DNA from: JAWPMV01 sp038527215
Lineage (GTDB): Bacteria > Bacteroidota > Bacteroidia > J057
Direction of reading: 5' to 3'
DNA length: 64,000 nucleotides
Assembly (NCBI GenBank): GCA_038527215.1
Contig: JBCBGC010000009.1
Coordinates: 1 to 64,000, forward strand
In this document: one piece after another, positions 36,827 through 44,804 of the stretch
Numbering within the stretch: position 1 is the stretch's first letter
Layout: each line of letters begins with the position of its first letter
Translations under genes and position numbers: made by a program
The notes under the pieces: generated by a model
The model's input: the letters and a program-made list of their open reading frames with translations, nothing else
The model's database searches: none
Told to the model about the DNA's origin: nothing

Positions 36827-37732
36827 ATGCGCTTTCTTGCTTTGGTGCTTTGCTTCAGCTTTTGTATACCGGCCTGTTCCCCTCCCCAGGAAGTGTTGAT
36901 CCCAGATAACACCATCTATCCTTATGAGGAAGTTTCAACCCTCGCCATTGAGCATTTTGTTCACCGTGCCTTCATTGATCTGCAAGGCCGGGAACCCCTG
37001 CAAAGTGAACTTTCCCGCTATACCCAATATCTCCGACAGCAAGCCCTCGCTCCCGCGGCTATGCAGGCTTTTCTTTCGGACCTGCAATCTCAAATCCTAA
37101 GTCCAGATGGGGAAGCCTTTCAGGAGGCTTATTTCCGGCGGCTGTATGCCCTGGCCAAAGGGAGGTTGCTCGACGGCGTGACCGAAGAGGAAATTGCGTT
37201 TAAAATCGAACAGCATCAGCGAGACTGGGAAAAGGATTCTTTAAACAGAGATGAAGTGGGCATGGCCCAAAATGAGGCCATCGTCGAGCGCTTACTACTG
37301 CTCCGTCAATCCTGGATAGCCTTCCAACATGACAGCATTTCGGTAAATGAGTTTCATGCCCGCGTCGTCCACAATGTGTTCTTTGACCAGATCAATGCGA
37401 ACACCGTGAATTTTATCCGGGCCTGCTATGACCAACTCTTCCTCCGCATGCCTACCCAGGAAGAAATGGATCGGGCCTATCCGGTCATTGAATATGGAAA
37501 GGCAGCTTATATTTTTGACAAAACGGTCTCTAATAAAACCGACTTTTTGCAGGCACTGGTTCATTCCAGGGAGTTTTACGAGGGGCAATGCCGGTGGGTC
37601 TTTCGGGCGCAAATCGGGCGAGAGGCGGAAACCAGTGAGATTATTCCCCTTTATGAGGCGTTCGAGGCATCGGGAGATTTTCCAGCCTTACAAAGGTCGA
37701 TCATGCTCTACTCAGATTACACCCGCTTTTAA
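36827..37732 (+). CDS. Lipoprotein of unknown function with DUF1549/DUF4214-like helical motifs
   Basis: The 301-residue lipoprotein has lipobox IPAC (Cys17). The mature part is helical and carries two copies of a pattern of the form F-[VI]-x-R-[AS]-[FY] ... RxPxxxE. They are HFVHRAFIDLQGREPLQSEL (about 46-65) and FIRACYDQLFLRMPTQEEM (about 199-217). The same pattern recurs in the next gene. The motif resembles DUF4214 and the PSCyt-linked DUF1549 proteins that accompany DUF1501 or DUF1800 genes; that similarity is by eye. It precedes a DUF1501 gene, which supports such a pairing. Confidence 0.75.
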   Translation: MRFLALVLCFSFCIPACSPPQEVLIPDNTIYPYEEVSTLAIEHFVHRAFIDLQGREPLQSELSRYTQYLRQQALAPAAMQAFLSDLQSQILSPDGEAFQEAYFRRLYALAKGRLLDGVTEEEIAFKIEQHQRDWEKDSLNRDEVGMAQNEAIVERLLLLRQSWIAFQHDSISVNEFHARVVHNVFFDQINANTVNFIRACYDQLFLRMPTQEEMDRAYPVIEYGKAAYIFDKTVSNKTDFLQALVHSREFYEGQCRWVFRAQIGREAETSEIIPLYEAFEASGDFPALQRSIMLYSDYTRF

Positions 37733-37850
37733 ATGAAAGTAATGTAATCTTAGAAAAATAAAGCCACTGGTTTGTACGATTTTTTGAATTAATATAGAGT
37801 TTCGGGACTTACCCGTGATTAGGAAAAAGTATCGATACCCTTAAAGGGTT

Positions 37851-38345
37851 ATGCACATGAAAGGCTTACAGAAAAAGCTGATAATCGGCTTGTTGGGGTT
37901 CCTGTGTGCCTGCACAGGCGAGGATCACTATCTCTACGAAGTGAATCCGGTGGCCCTGCAAGCGGACAACAGTCAGAAGACCAAGCAAAAAAGCTCAGAG
38001 CAGTTTGTGGCGGGTTTATACGCCATCCTGTTTCAGCAGTCCATTCCGGTTGCTGAGCAGGAGGCTTACCGTAAACTCATGCTGTCGACCGGCGACCAGG
38101 ATCTCGCCAGGGAACGCATCATCATCGAACTGCTAAACCGACCTGAGCTCAAACTACCCCATGAAGACTTATACGAATCCGATGTCCAAACTTTTATAAG
38201 AGAAGCCTATAGAACATTTTATGTACGTGAGCCCAGTATGGCGGAGCTGACTTATCTCTCCACCTTTATGGAGGCCCATCCGGAAATGACCCCGGAGTTG
38301 ATTTATTTTTCCTTTGCCTTGTCTGAAGAATACCAGTATTACTAG
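37851..38345 (+). CDS. Small lipoprotein related to the preceding gene
   Basis: The 164-residue lipoprotein has a signal peptide ending at LCAC (Cys21; an ATG at 37857 would shorten it by two residues). Its mature part is helical, with two copies of the pattern seen in the upstream lipoprotein: FVAGLYAILFQQSIPVAEQE (about 51-70) and FIREAYRTFYVREPSMAEL (about 123-141). Only three bases separate its stop from the DUF1501 start, so the two are co-transcribed. Function unknown; a partner or substrate-positioning role for the DUF1501 protein is inference. Confidence 0.78.
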   Translation: MHMKGLQKKLIIGLLGFLCACTGEDHYLYEVNPVALQADNSQKTKQKSSEQFVAGLYAILFQQSIPVAEQEAYRKLMLSTGDQDLARERIIIELLNRPELKLPHEDLYESDVQTFIREAYRTFYVREPSMAELTYLSTFMEAHPEMTPELIYFSFALSEEYQYY

Positions 38346-38348
38346 TCC

Positions 38349-39686
38349 ATGAAACGTCGAGACTTCATCAAACAAGTCGCAGGCGCGACGGCGGCTACCG
38401 TAGCCATGCCGTACCTGCTGCCCAGCGGCCGCTTGTTTGCCCAAACCAATGGCCGACTGGCCAATCATGTGATCCTCGTTCTTTTCGCAGGTGGCATCCG
38501 CCACCAGGAAGCCATCGACCAACTTTATCTTGCAGGAAGCCAGAATGAAGATATTCCCGGCAATGTGTTATTAAACATGTTTCCCGGTGAAGTACCTGCC
38601 GACAAAATTGTTTTCGGTCTGGATGCGAATCGTCCTGGCGAAAAGCCAATCACGCCTGTTTTATCTCAGCCCTTGTCTCAACAGGGAACCTTGTTCGCTG
38701 AAATGCGCACTTCCCTGGTCGCGCATTACGCAGGCTTGAATATCGCTTTGCAGGGAACCGACCAGCTCAACCAGGGCTTGCGGGAACGACCTCACTTTCC
38801 TACCGTTTTCGAGTATCTCCGTCGCCATGCCGGATTACCCGCCTCCAAAGTCTGGTTTATAGGCCAGGGCATCAACAATTCAGTGCCTTTGCTGAACGCC
38901 AGTACTCATCCGGATTATGGGAGCGCCTATGGGGCCAATTTCTTTGCTCCCACCATTACCTTCGGAGGGGAAGCGCATGAGTTCTTGTCCCGTTCCCGGG
39001 TCTATCACCCAGAATTCGAGCTGAGTCCGGTGCACCAGATGAAATTTTTCCTGGACAACAGTTTTCCCCATGCCGCGGATCATGTCAGTGGCCTGGGCAA
39101 TACGGAGGAAGAGAAGCAAGAAATCCGCCAGTTTATTCAGGATACCATGGACAAAACCCGCACCCATACGCAGGTCAAACCACCGGTAAGCGATAATACG
39201 GACCTGGAAGTGGTGGGCTATGCCTGTGAGGTGTTGAAGACCTTCAAACCCAATCTGACAGTGCTCAATTTCAATGAAGCGGATACCTGTCATGGAAACT
39301 TTACCGACTACCTTCGAAATCTCCATCGGGCCGACCATGGCCTCGGATTCCTCTGGGACTATATCCAGCGTGAAATCCCCGAAATGGCCGGAGACACTAT
39401 GCTCCTGGTAGCCCCGGAATGTGGACGAAACCTCCAACCCAATCCTATCCTGGACGTGAACAATTGGTATGGCTATGACCACAATGACGAAAATGCGCAC
39501 CGCATTTTTGGGATGATGGTAGGGCCAAATGTGCCTCAGGGATTGACAATCGGCTCGCCCCAGAATCCCGTAGGACATGCCATGGATTTGGTCCCTACGG
39601 TGGCGGAGATTTTAGGGGTAAAAAACGCCGTACGTACGCAAGGCTTATTAGGGAGCGGTGCCCGTTCCTGGTTCGATTATTTATGA
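38349..39686 (+). CDS. DUF1501 family protein with twin-arginine signal
   Basis: The 445-residue protein starts with MKRRDFIKQVAGATAA, a Tat signal, so it should be exported folded. The body matches DUF1501 of the alkaline-phosphatase/sulfatase superfamily: VILVLFAGGIRHQE near the N-terminus, TVLNFNEADTCHGNFTDYL and DTMLLVAPECGRN in the core, and LVPTVAEILGV at the end. DUF1501 proteins often pair with DUF1800, DUF1549 or planctomycete-type cytochrome proteins. It overlaps the next gene by 4 bases. The biochemical role of the family is not established. Confidence 0.9.
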   Translation: MKRRDFIKQVAGATAATVAMPYLLPSGRLFAQTNGRLANHVILVLFAGGIRHQEAIDQLYLAGSQNEDIPGNVLLNMFPGEVPADKIVFGLDANRPGEKPITPVLSQPLSQQGTLFAEMRTSLVAHYAGLNIALQGTDQLNQGLRERPHFPTVFEYLRRHAGLPASKVWFIGQGINNSVPLLNASTHPDYGSAYGANFFAPTITFGGEAHEFLSRSRVYHPEFELSPVHQMKFFLDNSFPHAADHVSGLGNTEEEKQEIRQFIQDTMDKTRTHTQVKPPVSDNTDLEVVGYACEVLKTFKPNLTVLNFNEADTCHGNFTDYLRNLHRADHGLGFLWDYIQREIPEMAGDTMLLVAPECGRNLQPNPILDVNNWYGYDHNDENAHRIFGMMVGPNVPQGLTIGSPQNPVGHAMDLVPTVAEILGVKNAVRTQGLLGSGARSWFDYL

Positions 39687-40639
39687 TAAAAAACCTACAT
39701 ATCAGGACCATTGGTCTCTTCTTTCTCATCGGTACCAGCTGGTGGGGCTGCAATTCCGTTCCGCCGGAGGGTCCCTTTTGGACGGGAGAAACACCGCCTG
39801 ACACGCTGGAAGCACTCAACCTGATTCCTGATCAGATTGAAGGATTACATGCCCAGGTTTTTCGACCGACCTGTGCCAACGCTGGCTGCCATGACGGGAA
39901 TTTTGAACCGGACTTCCGGACCATTGAGAGCACCTATAGTTCTCTGGTTTTACAAGCGCCGATCAAAAACGATCCCAATCAGGTCCTGGCAGCACGAGTT
40001 CAGCCCTGGAGTGTAGAAAATTCCGTTTTGTGGGTTCGGCTTAACCGAGATATAGACGGCCAGTCCGGCATCATGCCGCTGGTAGTGGATCCGGATTCTG
40101 ATTGGCTGGAGGAAAAGACCCAGCATCTGGCCAGTATTCGCTCCTGGATAGAAAAGGGGGCTCCGGATATGTTTGGGCAAACTCCTCAGGAGGGCCAACT
40201 GCCACCCCGCATCCAGGGGATGATCATGGGGCAACACGCTTCGGTGAACTATCTGAACCGAAAGGGAGGCTCTGGGCCGGTTATTTGGCCCGCCAGTCTG
40301 GGGGCTGGTTGGCTGTACCTGAGTCTGCAGGCTTCCCACTCCCAGGGCCAGCCCTTGCAGGGAGCCAAAGTGAAATTTAGTCAGCGGATGAATGACTTTG
40401 AGGCAGATACTACCCTGGCCCTCCTGCCTTTGACCGACAGCTTTAAAGCAGCAGGTTTTCTGGAGGACTCAGTACAGTATACCCACAAAGTATGGATAGA
40501 CATAGAGGCTTTTCCCGCCTCCAGACAGATGTTTGTGCGGGTGGAAATGCAGGACCCTGATTTCCCAGACCTTGCTGAATTGCCTCAAACAGAAAGTCCG
40601 GATTACCTGAAAGTGTATTTCTCATTTATAACGCCATAA
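39683..40639 (+). CDS. Lipoprotein with CX4CH motif, cytochrome-like
   Basis: The 318-residue lipoprotein has a signal ending at WWGC (Cys23). Early in the mature part is FRPTCANAGCHDGNF, with Cys64, Cys69 and His70. This spacing is CX4CH rather than the usual CX2CH but recalls planctomycete-type cytochrome domains such as those near DUF1501 genes. A second His/Met ligand is not obvious (candidates are GIMPL and MIMGQH). The C-terminal ~130 residues are beta-rich and include a KVWIDIEAFPA strand. It overlaps the DUF1501 gene by 4 bases and abuts the next gene, so it is in the same operon. Confidence 0.78.
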   Translation: MIKNLHIRTIGLFFLIGTSWWGCNSVPPEGPFWTGETPPDTLEALNLIPDQIEGLHAQVFRPTCANAGCHDGNFEPDFRTIESTYSSLVLQAPIKNDPNQVLAARVQPWSVENSVLWVRLNRDIDGQSGIMPLVVDPDSDWLEEKTQHLASIRSWIEKGAPDMFGQTPQEGQLPPRIQGMIMGQHASVNYLNRKGGSGPVIWPASLGAGWLYLSLQASHSQGQPLQGAKVKFSQRMNDFEADTTLALLPLTDSFKAAGFLEDSVQYTHKVWIDIEAFPASRQMFVRVEMQDPDFPDLAELPQTESPDYLKVYFSFITP

Positions 40640-41101
40640 ATGCGTCGTCAAACACATATCACCTTTTTCGCCTGCTGTTGGCTGGTCGGGCTCCTGGGTT
40701 TAGGGAGTGCGTGTAAAAAAATTCCGCCTCCGGATCCGGGGAAACCGGTGCTGGAGTTGATGTCCTTCGACCCATTGGAGATGCATAGTTTTGACAATAA
40801 TCCTCGCCTGGTGCTTAAATACACCGACTATGGAGGAGATGTAGGAGACGCAGACCCCGATATAAAAAGCTTGTCGATCAAAGACAGCCGGTTGGCAGAG
40901 CCGGATTGGTTCCACATTCCCCCTATTACCCCATCAGGAGAGGAGGTCCCGATTACCGGAACCTTTGAGGTACACTTGCCAGCCTTGTATGTCCTGGGAA
41001 ATGGCACCTATGAAGCCTGTTTTTTTACCCTGCAACTGAAAGATCGGGCCGGAAATACCAGCGAAGAAATCATTACCCCAACGATCAACATCTATCGATA
41101 A
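40640..41101 (+). CDS. Small lipoprotein with an Ig-like domain
   Basis: The 153-residue lipoprotein has lipobox LGSAC (Cys25). The rest looks like a single Ig/cadherin-like beta domain, with an acidic turn (YGGDVGDADPDIK, about 63-75) that could bind calcium and a closing DRAGNTSEEI strand. The ATG follows the previous stop with no gap. I recognise no named family. Co-transcription with the DUF1501 operon is clear from spacing. Confidence 0.75.
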   Translation: MRRQTHITFFACCWLVGLLGLGSACKKIPPPDPGKPVLELMSFDPLEMHSFDNNPRLVLKYTDYGGDVGDADPDIKSLSIKDSRLAEPDWFHIPPITPSGEEVPITGTFEVHLPALYVLGNGTYEACFFTLQLKDRAGNTSEEIITPTINIYR

Positions 41102-41139
41102 TACAGCCCTGCTTCTCCCGAGCTACTGCCTCAAAGACA

Positions 41140-41166
41140 TTAGGAAAAAGCACTTAGGAAAAAGCA
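41140..41166 (+). repeat. 13-base direct repeat at the start of the CUB/PKD gene
   Basis: TTAGGAAAAAGCA occurs at 41140-41152 and again at 41154-41166, immediately before the start codon. The AGGA core of the second copy could act as a ribosome-binding site. Confidence 0.6.
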
Positions 41167-41169
41167 TTG

Positions 41170-44100
41170 ATGCGGCAATTAGTTATTGGTATAGGCATAT
41201 GGATGTTGTCCCTCCCTCCGCTGTGGGGACAGACGCTCTTCCATATGAGCAACCGGCAGGTTTCAGACTGCCGGGGAATGTTGGTAGACAGTGATGCAGG
41301 AGGGGTAACGGGTCATTACGATCATGAAGAAAACCTGATCTTCACCATCTGTGTGCCAGGAGCTGAATCGGTTTCTCTGCAGTTCGGTTCTTTTTGTACC
41401 GAACAAGATTTTGACATTCTCAGGATATTTGACGGGCCAGACACTTTGTCTGCGCAGATCGGGGGAGACTATTCTGGTACCGATGCTCCCCCCGCTATTC
41501 TTTCCTCCGGCAACTGTCTGACCATTCATTTTCGGTCTGACAAAAACGTTACTTGTACCGGCTGGTTTGCGCGTTGGGAAGCCGAAACGCGGCTTCCTAC
41601 CTTGTCCAGCCTACAATTGCTGGACAGCCTTCCTGGCTGTGGGACAGATCAACTTCAGGTCAGTTTTGACCGAGCAATCCCTTGTGATTCTCTTTATCCC
41701 GGAGCGTTTGCTGTTTCAGGGCCTCTGGCTTTACAGATTACCCAGGTTACGCCCATCAATTGTCAGGGAGACAGTACCCAGTCCGCGCTCATCGATTTCC
41801 AGCCAGGCTTGCATCGTTGGGGGACGTATAGCCTGACCTACACAGCTTATGCCCTGGATCAGTGTGATAGCCTCTGGCAGCAAACCACCGCACAGCGCTT
41901 CCGGGTCATCGACTGTCCCCTGGAAGTAGAACTCATGCTTTCGGCAGATACTGTCTGTGCCGGGGCTCCTCTGACCGTAGAAGCCCGCGGATATGGAGGA
42001 GATATTCAATCCTATCAGTACCAATGGAGTATTCCCGGCCTACAGGGACCCGGGCCTCATCTCATTCATGTAAGCCAGTCAGCCTTGCTGAGCGTCAGCC
42101 TGGATGATCAGTATGGGGCAGGACCGGCCTTAGATTCTCTGGCAGTGCATGTGTTGCCACTGCCTGTTTTTCCCACCCAGAATCTACGCCAATGCGAATC
42201 AGACCCGGCCGTAAAGCTACAAGTGCTGGATAGCGGAGGATGGTGGGACGGAGCAGGCATCATGGATAATCAAACCGGTCTATTTTCTCCGGAAGCGGCG
42301 GGACCTGGCAGCCACATTATTGTCTACGTTGACGGTCAAGGGTGTGAAAACAGCCTTTCCGTACAGGTGCCGGAGATTTTTCCAGGCAGAGATGAGGCTA
42401 GTTGTGAGACGGCTGCTCCTTTCCAATTGGCTGATTTCCGACCCAGCCACGGTACCTGGACAGGTCCAGGGGTAACCGCTCAGGGCCAGTTCGCTCCTCC
42501 TGTGAATCCTGACAGTGCGTATGTCCTGACCTTCCATGCTAATGGCTGTACAGCCGAAAAGCGTATGTACATCGGTGCGCCCAATATCCCTGCCCTGGAT
42601 ACCCTGTGTCGTTCGGATAAAGTGCAACAATTATCAGCTTTCCCGCTGGGAGGGATTTGGCATGGAGACGGCATCACGGATTCATTAAGGGGTTCTTTTG
42701 ATCCCAACCAAGCCGATCCCGGCCTGAATACGCTTTATTATTCGGTGCATGGGTGCAAAGACAGTGTACAAGTCTATATCAAGCATATTTGGGCAGGCTG
42801 GAACATCACCACCTGTCCGGGGGCTGAACCCTTTCCGTTATTAGGACAACATCCCGCTGGGGGGCATTGGTCCAGTGTCAAAGGAGGCATTACCCAAACG
42901 CAGGCTGGGATGTTTGATCCAGGCTTTTTTGCCCAAACCAACTATAACGATACCCTGACCTACACCTACGATGGCTGTACGGACCAAAGGATTGTCTATG
43001 CCTTTCGTACCGAAATCAAAGAAGCCAGTGATACCTTGTTTTTTTGCCTGAGTGATACCATTACGCCGCTTGATTATGCGCACGTGAAAACGTTTCCCCT
43101 CTATGGTTACTGGTCAGGGAAAGGGGTGATTGATCCCCATCGACCGGGATATTTTGATCCTAAAGTGGCGGGACCGGGTGCGCATAGAATTTATTATGAA
43201 GTGAATGGTTGTACGGATAGCATTGTGTTCGTGGTGTATCCGTCAGCCGTGGTACCCAATGACTCTACCTGTATTCATGGCGGTGCTTTTGCCTTACAAA
43301 CCAAGGAAAAAGGCGGCAGTTGGACAGGACCAGGGATCATTGATTCGCTGCTAGGCTGGTTTGATCCTCAGTTGGCGGGGCTGGGTACCCACCGGCTGGT
43401 ATACCGCTCTCCGCTGGGATGCATAGATAGCATGGAAATGAAAGTCTATACGCCGCCTGCCCTGGCGTTTGAAAACCTGCAGAATACCTACTGCATGTTG
43501 GAGGAAGGCTATCTGCTGAAAGCCTCCCCAGCAGGTGGGACCTTTGCCGGGCCAGGTGTGGTAGATGGTCGTTTTTATCCTCATTTAGTAGGACCGGGAG
43601 GGCCTTATGAAATCAGCTATACGCTGGGGTCTGGCGGTTGCCAGCAACGGATATTTACCGCAGTTCAGGTATGGGAACCCTTGCAAATAGACCTGACGGC
43701 GGACTATGATAGTATTTGCCCGGGCGAATTTGTGAGTTTGGCTGCCCTAATTTCCGGGGGAAACGGCGGCCCTTTTACCGCTTACTGGAATCACGGTCTG
43801 GGGGTAGGGGATAGCTTTCGGGTTAGTCCTTTGATCACCACTACCTATGAAGTGCGGGGCGAAGATGGTTGTTCTGATCCGGTCATTGATACCCTAACAA
43901 TTTTTAACCGTTCCCCCTTTGAGATGCATTTTTCCGTAGGAGATTCGGTCTGCTTTGGGGGCCCTTCCTATGCTGAGGTGAAGGTAGAAGGAGATCATAC
44001 CTATCAATATCATTGGCATACCGATCCCCCGGTTTTTGGGAAAAAAGCCCTGGGAGAGGCAGGGGAAACCCTGACCGTTACGGTGCTGGACGAATACACC

Positions 44101-44703
44101 GGCTGCGATCAGACCCAGCAGGTCAGACTGCCTCATTATCCGATTGTATTTGCAGGATTTTTGCCTAACCCGAACCAGAGCTGTCTCCCCCTCAGTGAAG
44201 CCACCTTCAACTTCATTAATCAAGCTAAAGGTGCGCTTGCAGGCTATTGGGATTTTGGAGATGGAGAAATGATGCCATACGAGACCGGGGTACATCCGGA
44301 TCACAAATATGAAGCAAAAGGACACTATGCGGTCCGGCTCTATGTGGAAGGCAAAGGGGGCTGTAGGGACAGTGCCAGAGCCGAAGTTTGTGTAGAGCCT
44401 GATGATCCCGAAGTATGGGTGCCCAATGCTTTCTCCCCTAATGGAGATGGCGTTAATGACCATTTGACGGCTGGGACGGTAGGGGTGGTCGAATTCCATA
44501 TCACCATCCTCAACCGCTGGGGCAAAGTGGTCTTTGAGTCCCGAGACCCTAATTTTAGCTGGGATGGTTCGTTTCGGGGAGTGCCCTTAGAAGCCGGCGT
44601 GTATGTGTATTTCGCTCAGGGACGTTACGTTCCCAATAGCCCGGATACAGACTTTTATCCTATTCGATTTGAAAGAAAGGGGAGCATTACCCTGTATCGA
44701 TGA
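41170..44703 (+). CDS. Large CUB, repeat and PKD protein with T9SS type B (gliding-associated) tail
   Basis: The 1177-residue protein has a signal peptide (SLPPLWGQ, about residue 20). An N-terminal CUB-like domain follows (about 22-142) with YDHEENLIFTICVPG and FDILRIFDGPD. From about 350 to 835 there are some seven copies of a ~70-residue unit of the form GGxWxGxGIxDxxxGxFDPxxAG...GC.DS. A PKD domain lies near 1017-1077 (GYWDFGDGE). The last ~95 residues (VPNAFSPNGDGVNDHL onward) are the gliding-motility-associated type B sorting domain. It should be a surface protein. An in-frame TTG at 41167 precedes the ATG. It ends the operon, 101 bases before gldG. Confidence 0.9.
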   Translation: MRQLVIGIGIWMLSLPPLWGQTLFHMSNRQVSDCRGMLVDSDAGGVTGHYDHEENLIFTICVPGAESVSLQFGSFCTEQDFDILRIFDGPDTLSAQIGGDYSGTDAPPAILSSGNCLTIHFRSDKNVTCTGWFARWEAETRLPTLSSLQLLDSLPGCGTDQLQVSFDRAIPCDSLYPGAFAVSGPLALQITQVTPINCQGDSTQSALIDFQPGLHRWGTYSLTYTAYALDQCDSLWQQTTAQRFRVIDCPLEVELMLSADTVCAGAPLTVEARGYGGDIQSYQYQWSIPGLQGPGPHLIHVSQSALLSVSLDDQYGAGPALDSLAVHVLPLPVFPTQNLRQCESDPAVKLQVLDSGGWWDGAGIMDNQTGLFSPEAAGPGSHIIVYVDGQGCENSLSVQVPEIFPGRDEASCETAAPFQLADFRPSHGTWTGPGVTAQGQFAPPVNPDSAYVLTFHANGCTAEKRMYIGAPNIPALDTLCRSDKVQQLSAFPLGGIWHGDGITDSLRGSFDPNQADPGLNTLYYSVHGCKDSVQVYIKHIWAGWNITTCPGAEPFPLLGQHPAGGHWSSVKGGITQTQAGMFDPGFFAQTNYNDTLTYTYDGCTDQRIVYAFRTEIKEASDTLFFCLSDTITPLDYAHVKTFPLYGYWSGKGVIDPHRPGYFDPKVAGPGAHRIYYEVNGCTDSIVFVVYPSAVVPNDSTCIHGGAFALQTKEKGGSWTGPGIIDSLLGWFDPQLAGLGTHRLVYRSPLGCIDSMEMKVYTPPALAFENLQNTYCMLEEGYLLKASPAGGTFAGPGVVDGRFYPHLVGPGGPYEISYTLGSGGCQQRIFTAVQVWEPLQIDLTADYDSICPGEFVSLAALISGGNGGPFTAYWNHGLGVGDSFRVSPLITTTYEVRGEDGCSDPVIDTLTIFNRSPFEMHFSVGDSVCFGGPSYAEVKVEGDHTYQYHWHTDPPVFGKKALGEAGETLTVTVLDEYTGCDQTQQVRLPHYPIVFAGFLPNPNQSCLPLSEATFNFINQAKGALAGYWDFGDGEMMPYETGVHPDHKYEAKGHYAVRLYVEGKGGCRDSARAEVCVEPDDPEVWVPNAFSPNGDGVNDHLTAGTVGVVEFHITILNRWGKVVFESRDPNFSWDGSFRGVPLEAGVYVYFAQGRYVPNSPDTDFYPIRFERKGSITLYR

Positions 44704-44778
44704 AAGAGGGGGAACAAAAAAAGCCATAAAGGCCCCTTCTTTTCCACAGGGCTTATTCTCACAACCACCAGAGATGAG

Positions 44779-44786
44779 TATATTTG
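44779..44786 (+). promoter_or_regulatory. Possible -7 element for gldG
   Basis: TATATTTG matches TAnnTTTG exactly and ends 18 bases before the gldG ATG. No TTG is seen at the expected spacing, so an independent gldG promoter is possible but unproven. Confidence 0.3.
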
Positions 44787-44804
44787 CGGCTTACCTCATC
44801 CGGC

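Noticed and set aside
36795..36896. Alternative start giving a second signal-peptide-like N-terminus (MKAIFRKIVAVCAFLL) in another frame
   Set aside because: It ends at a stop after about 34 codons, and the frame starting at 36827 already has a good lipobox. A frameshift is possible but unnecessary.
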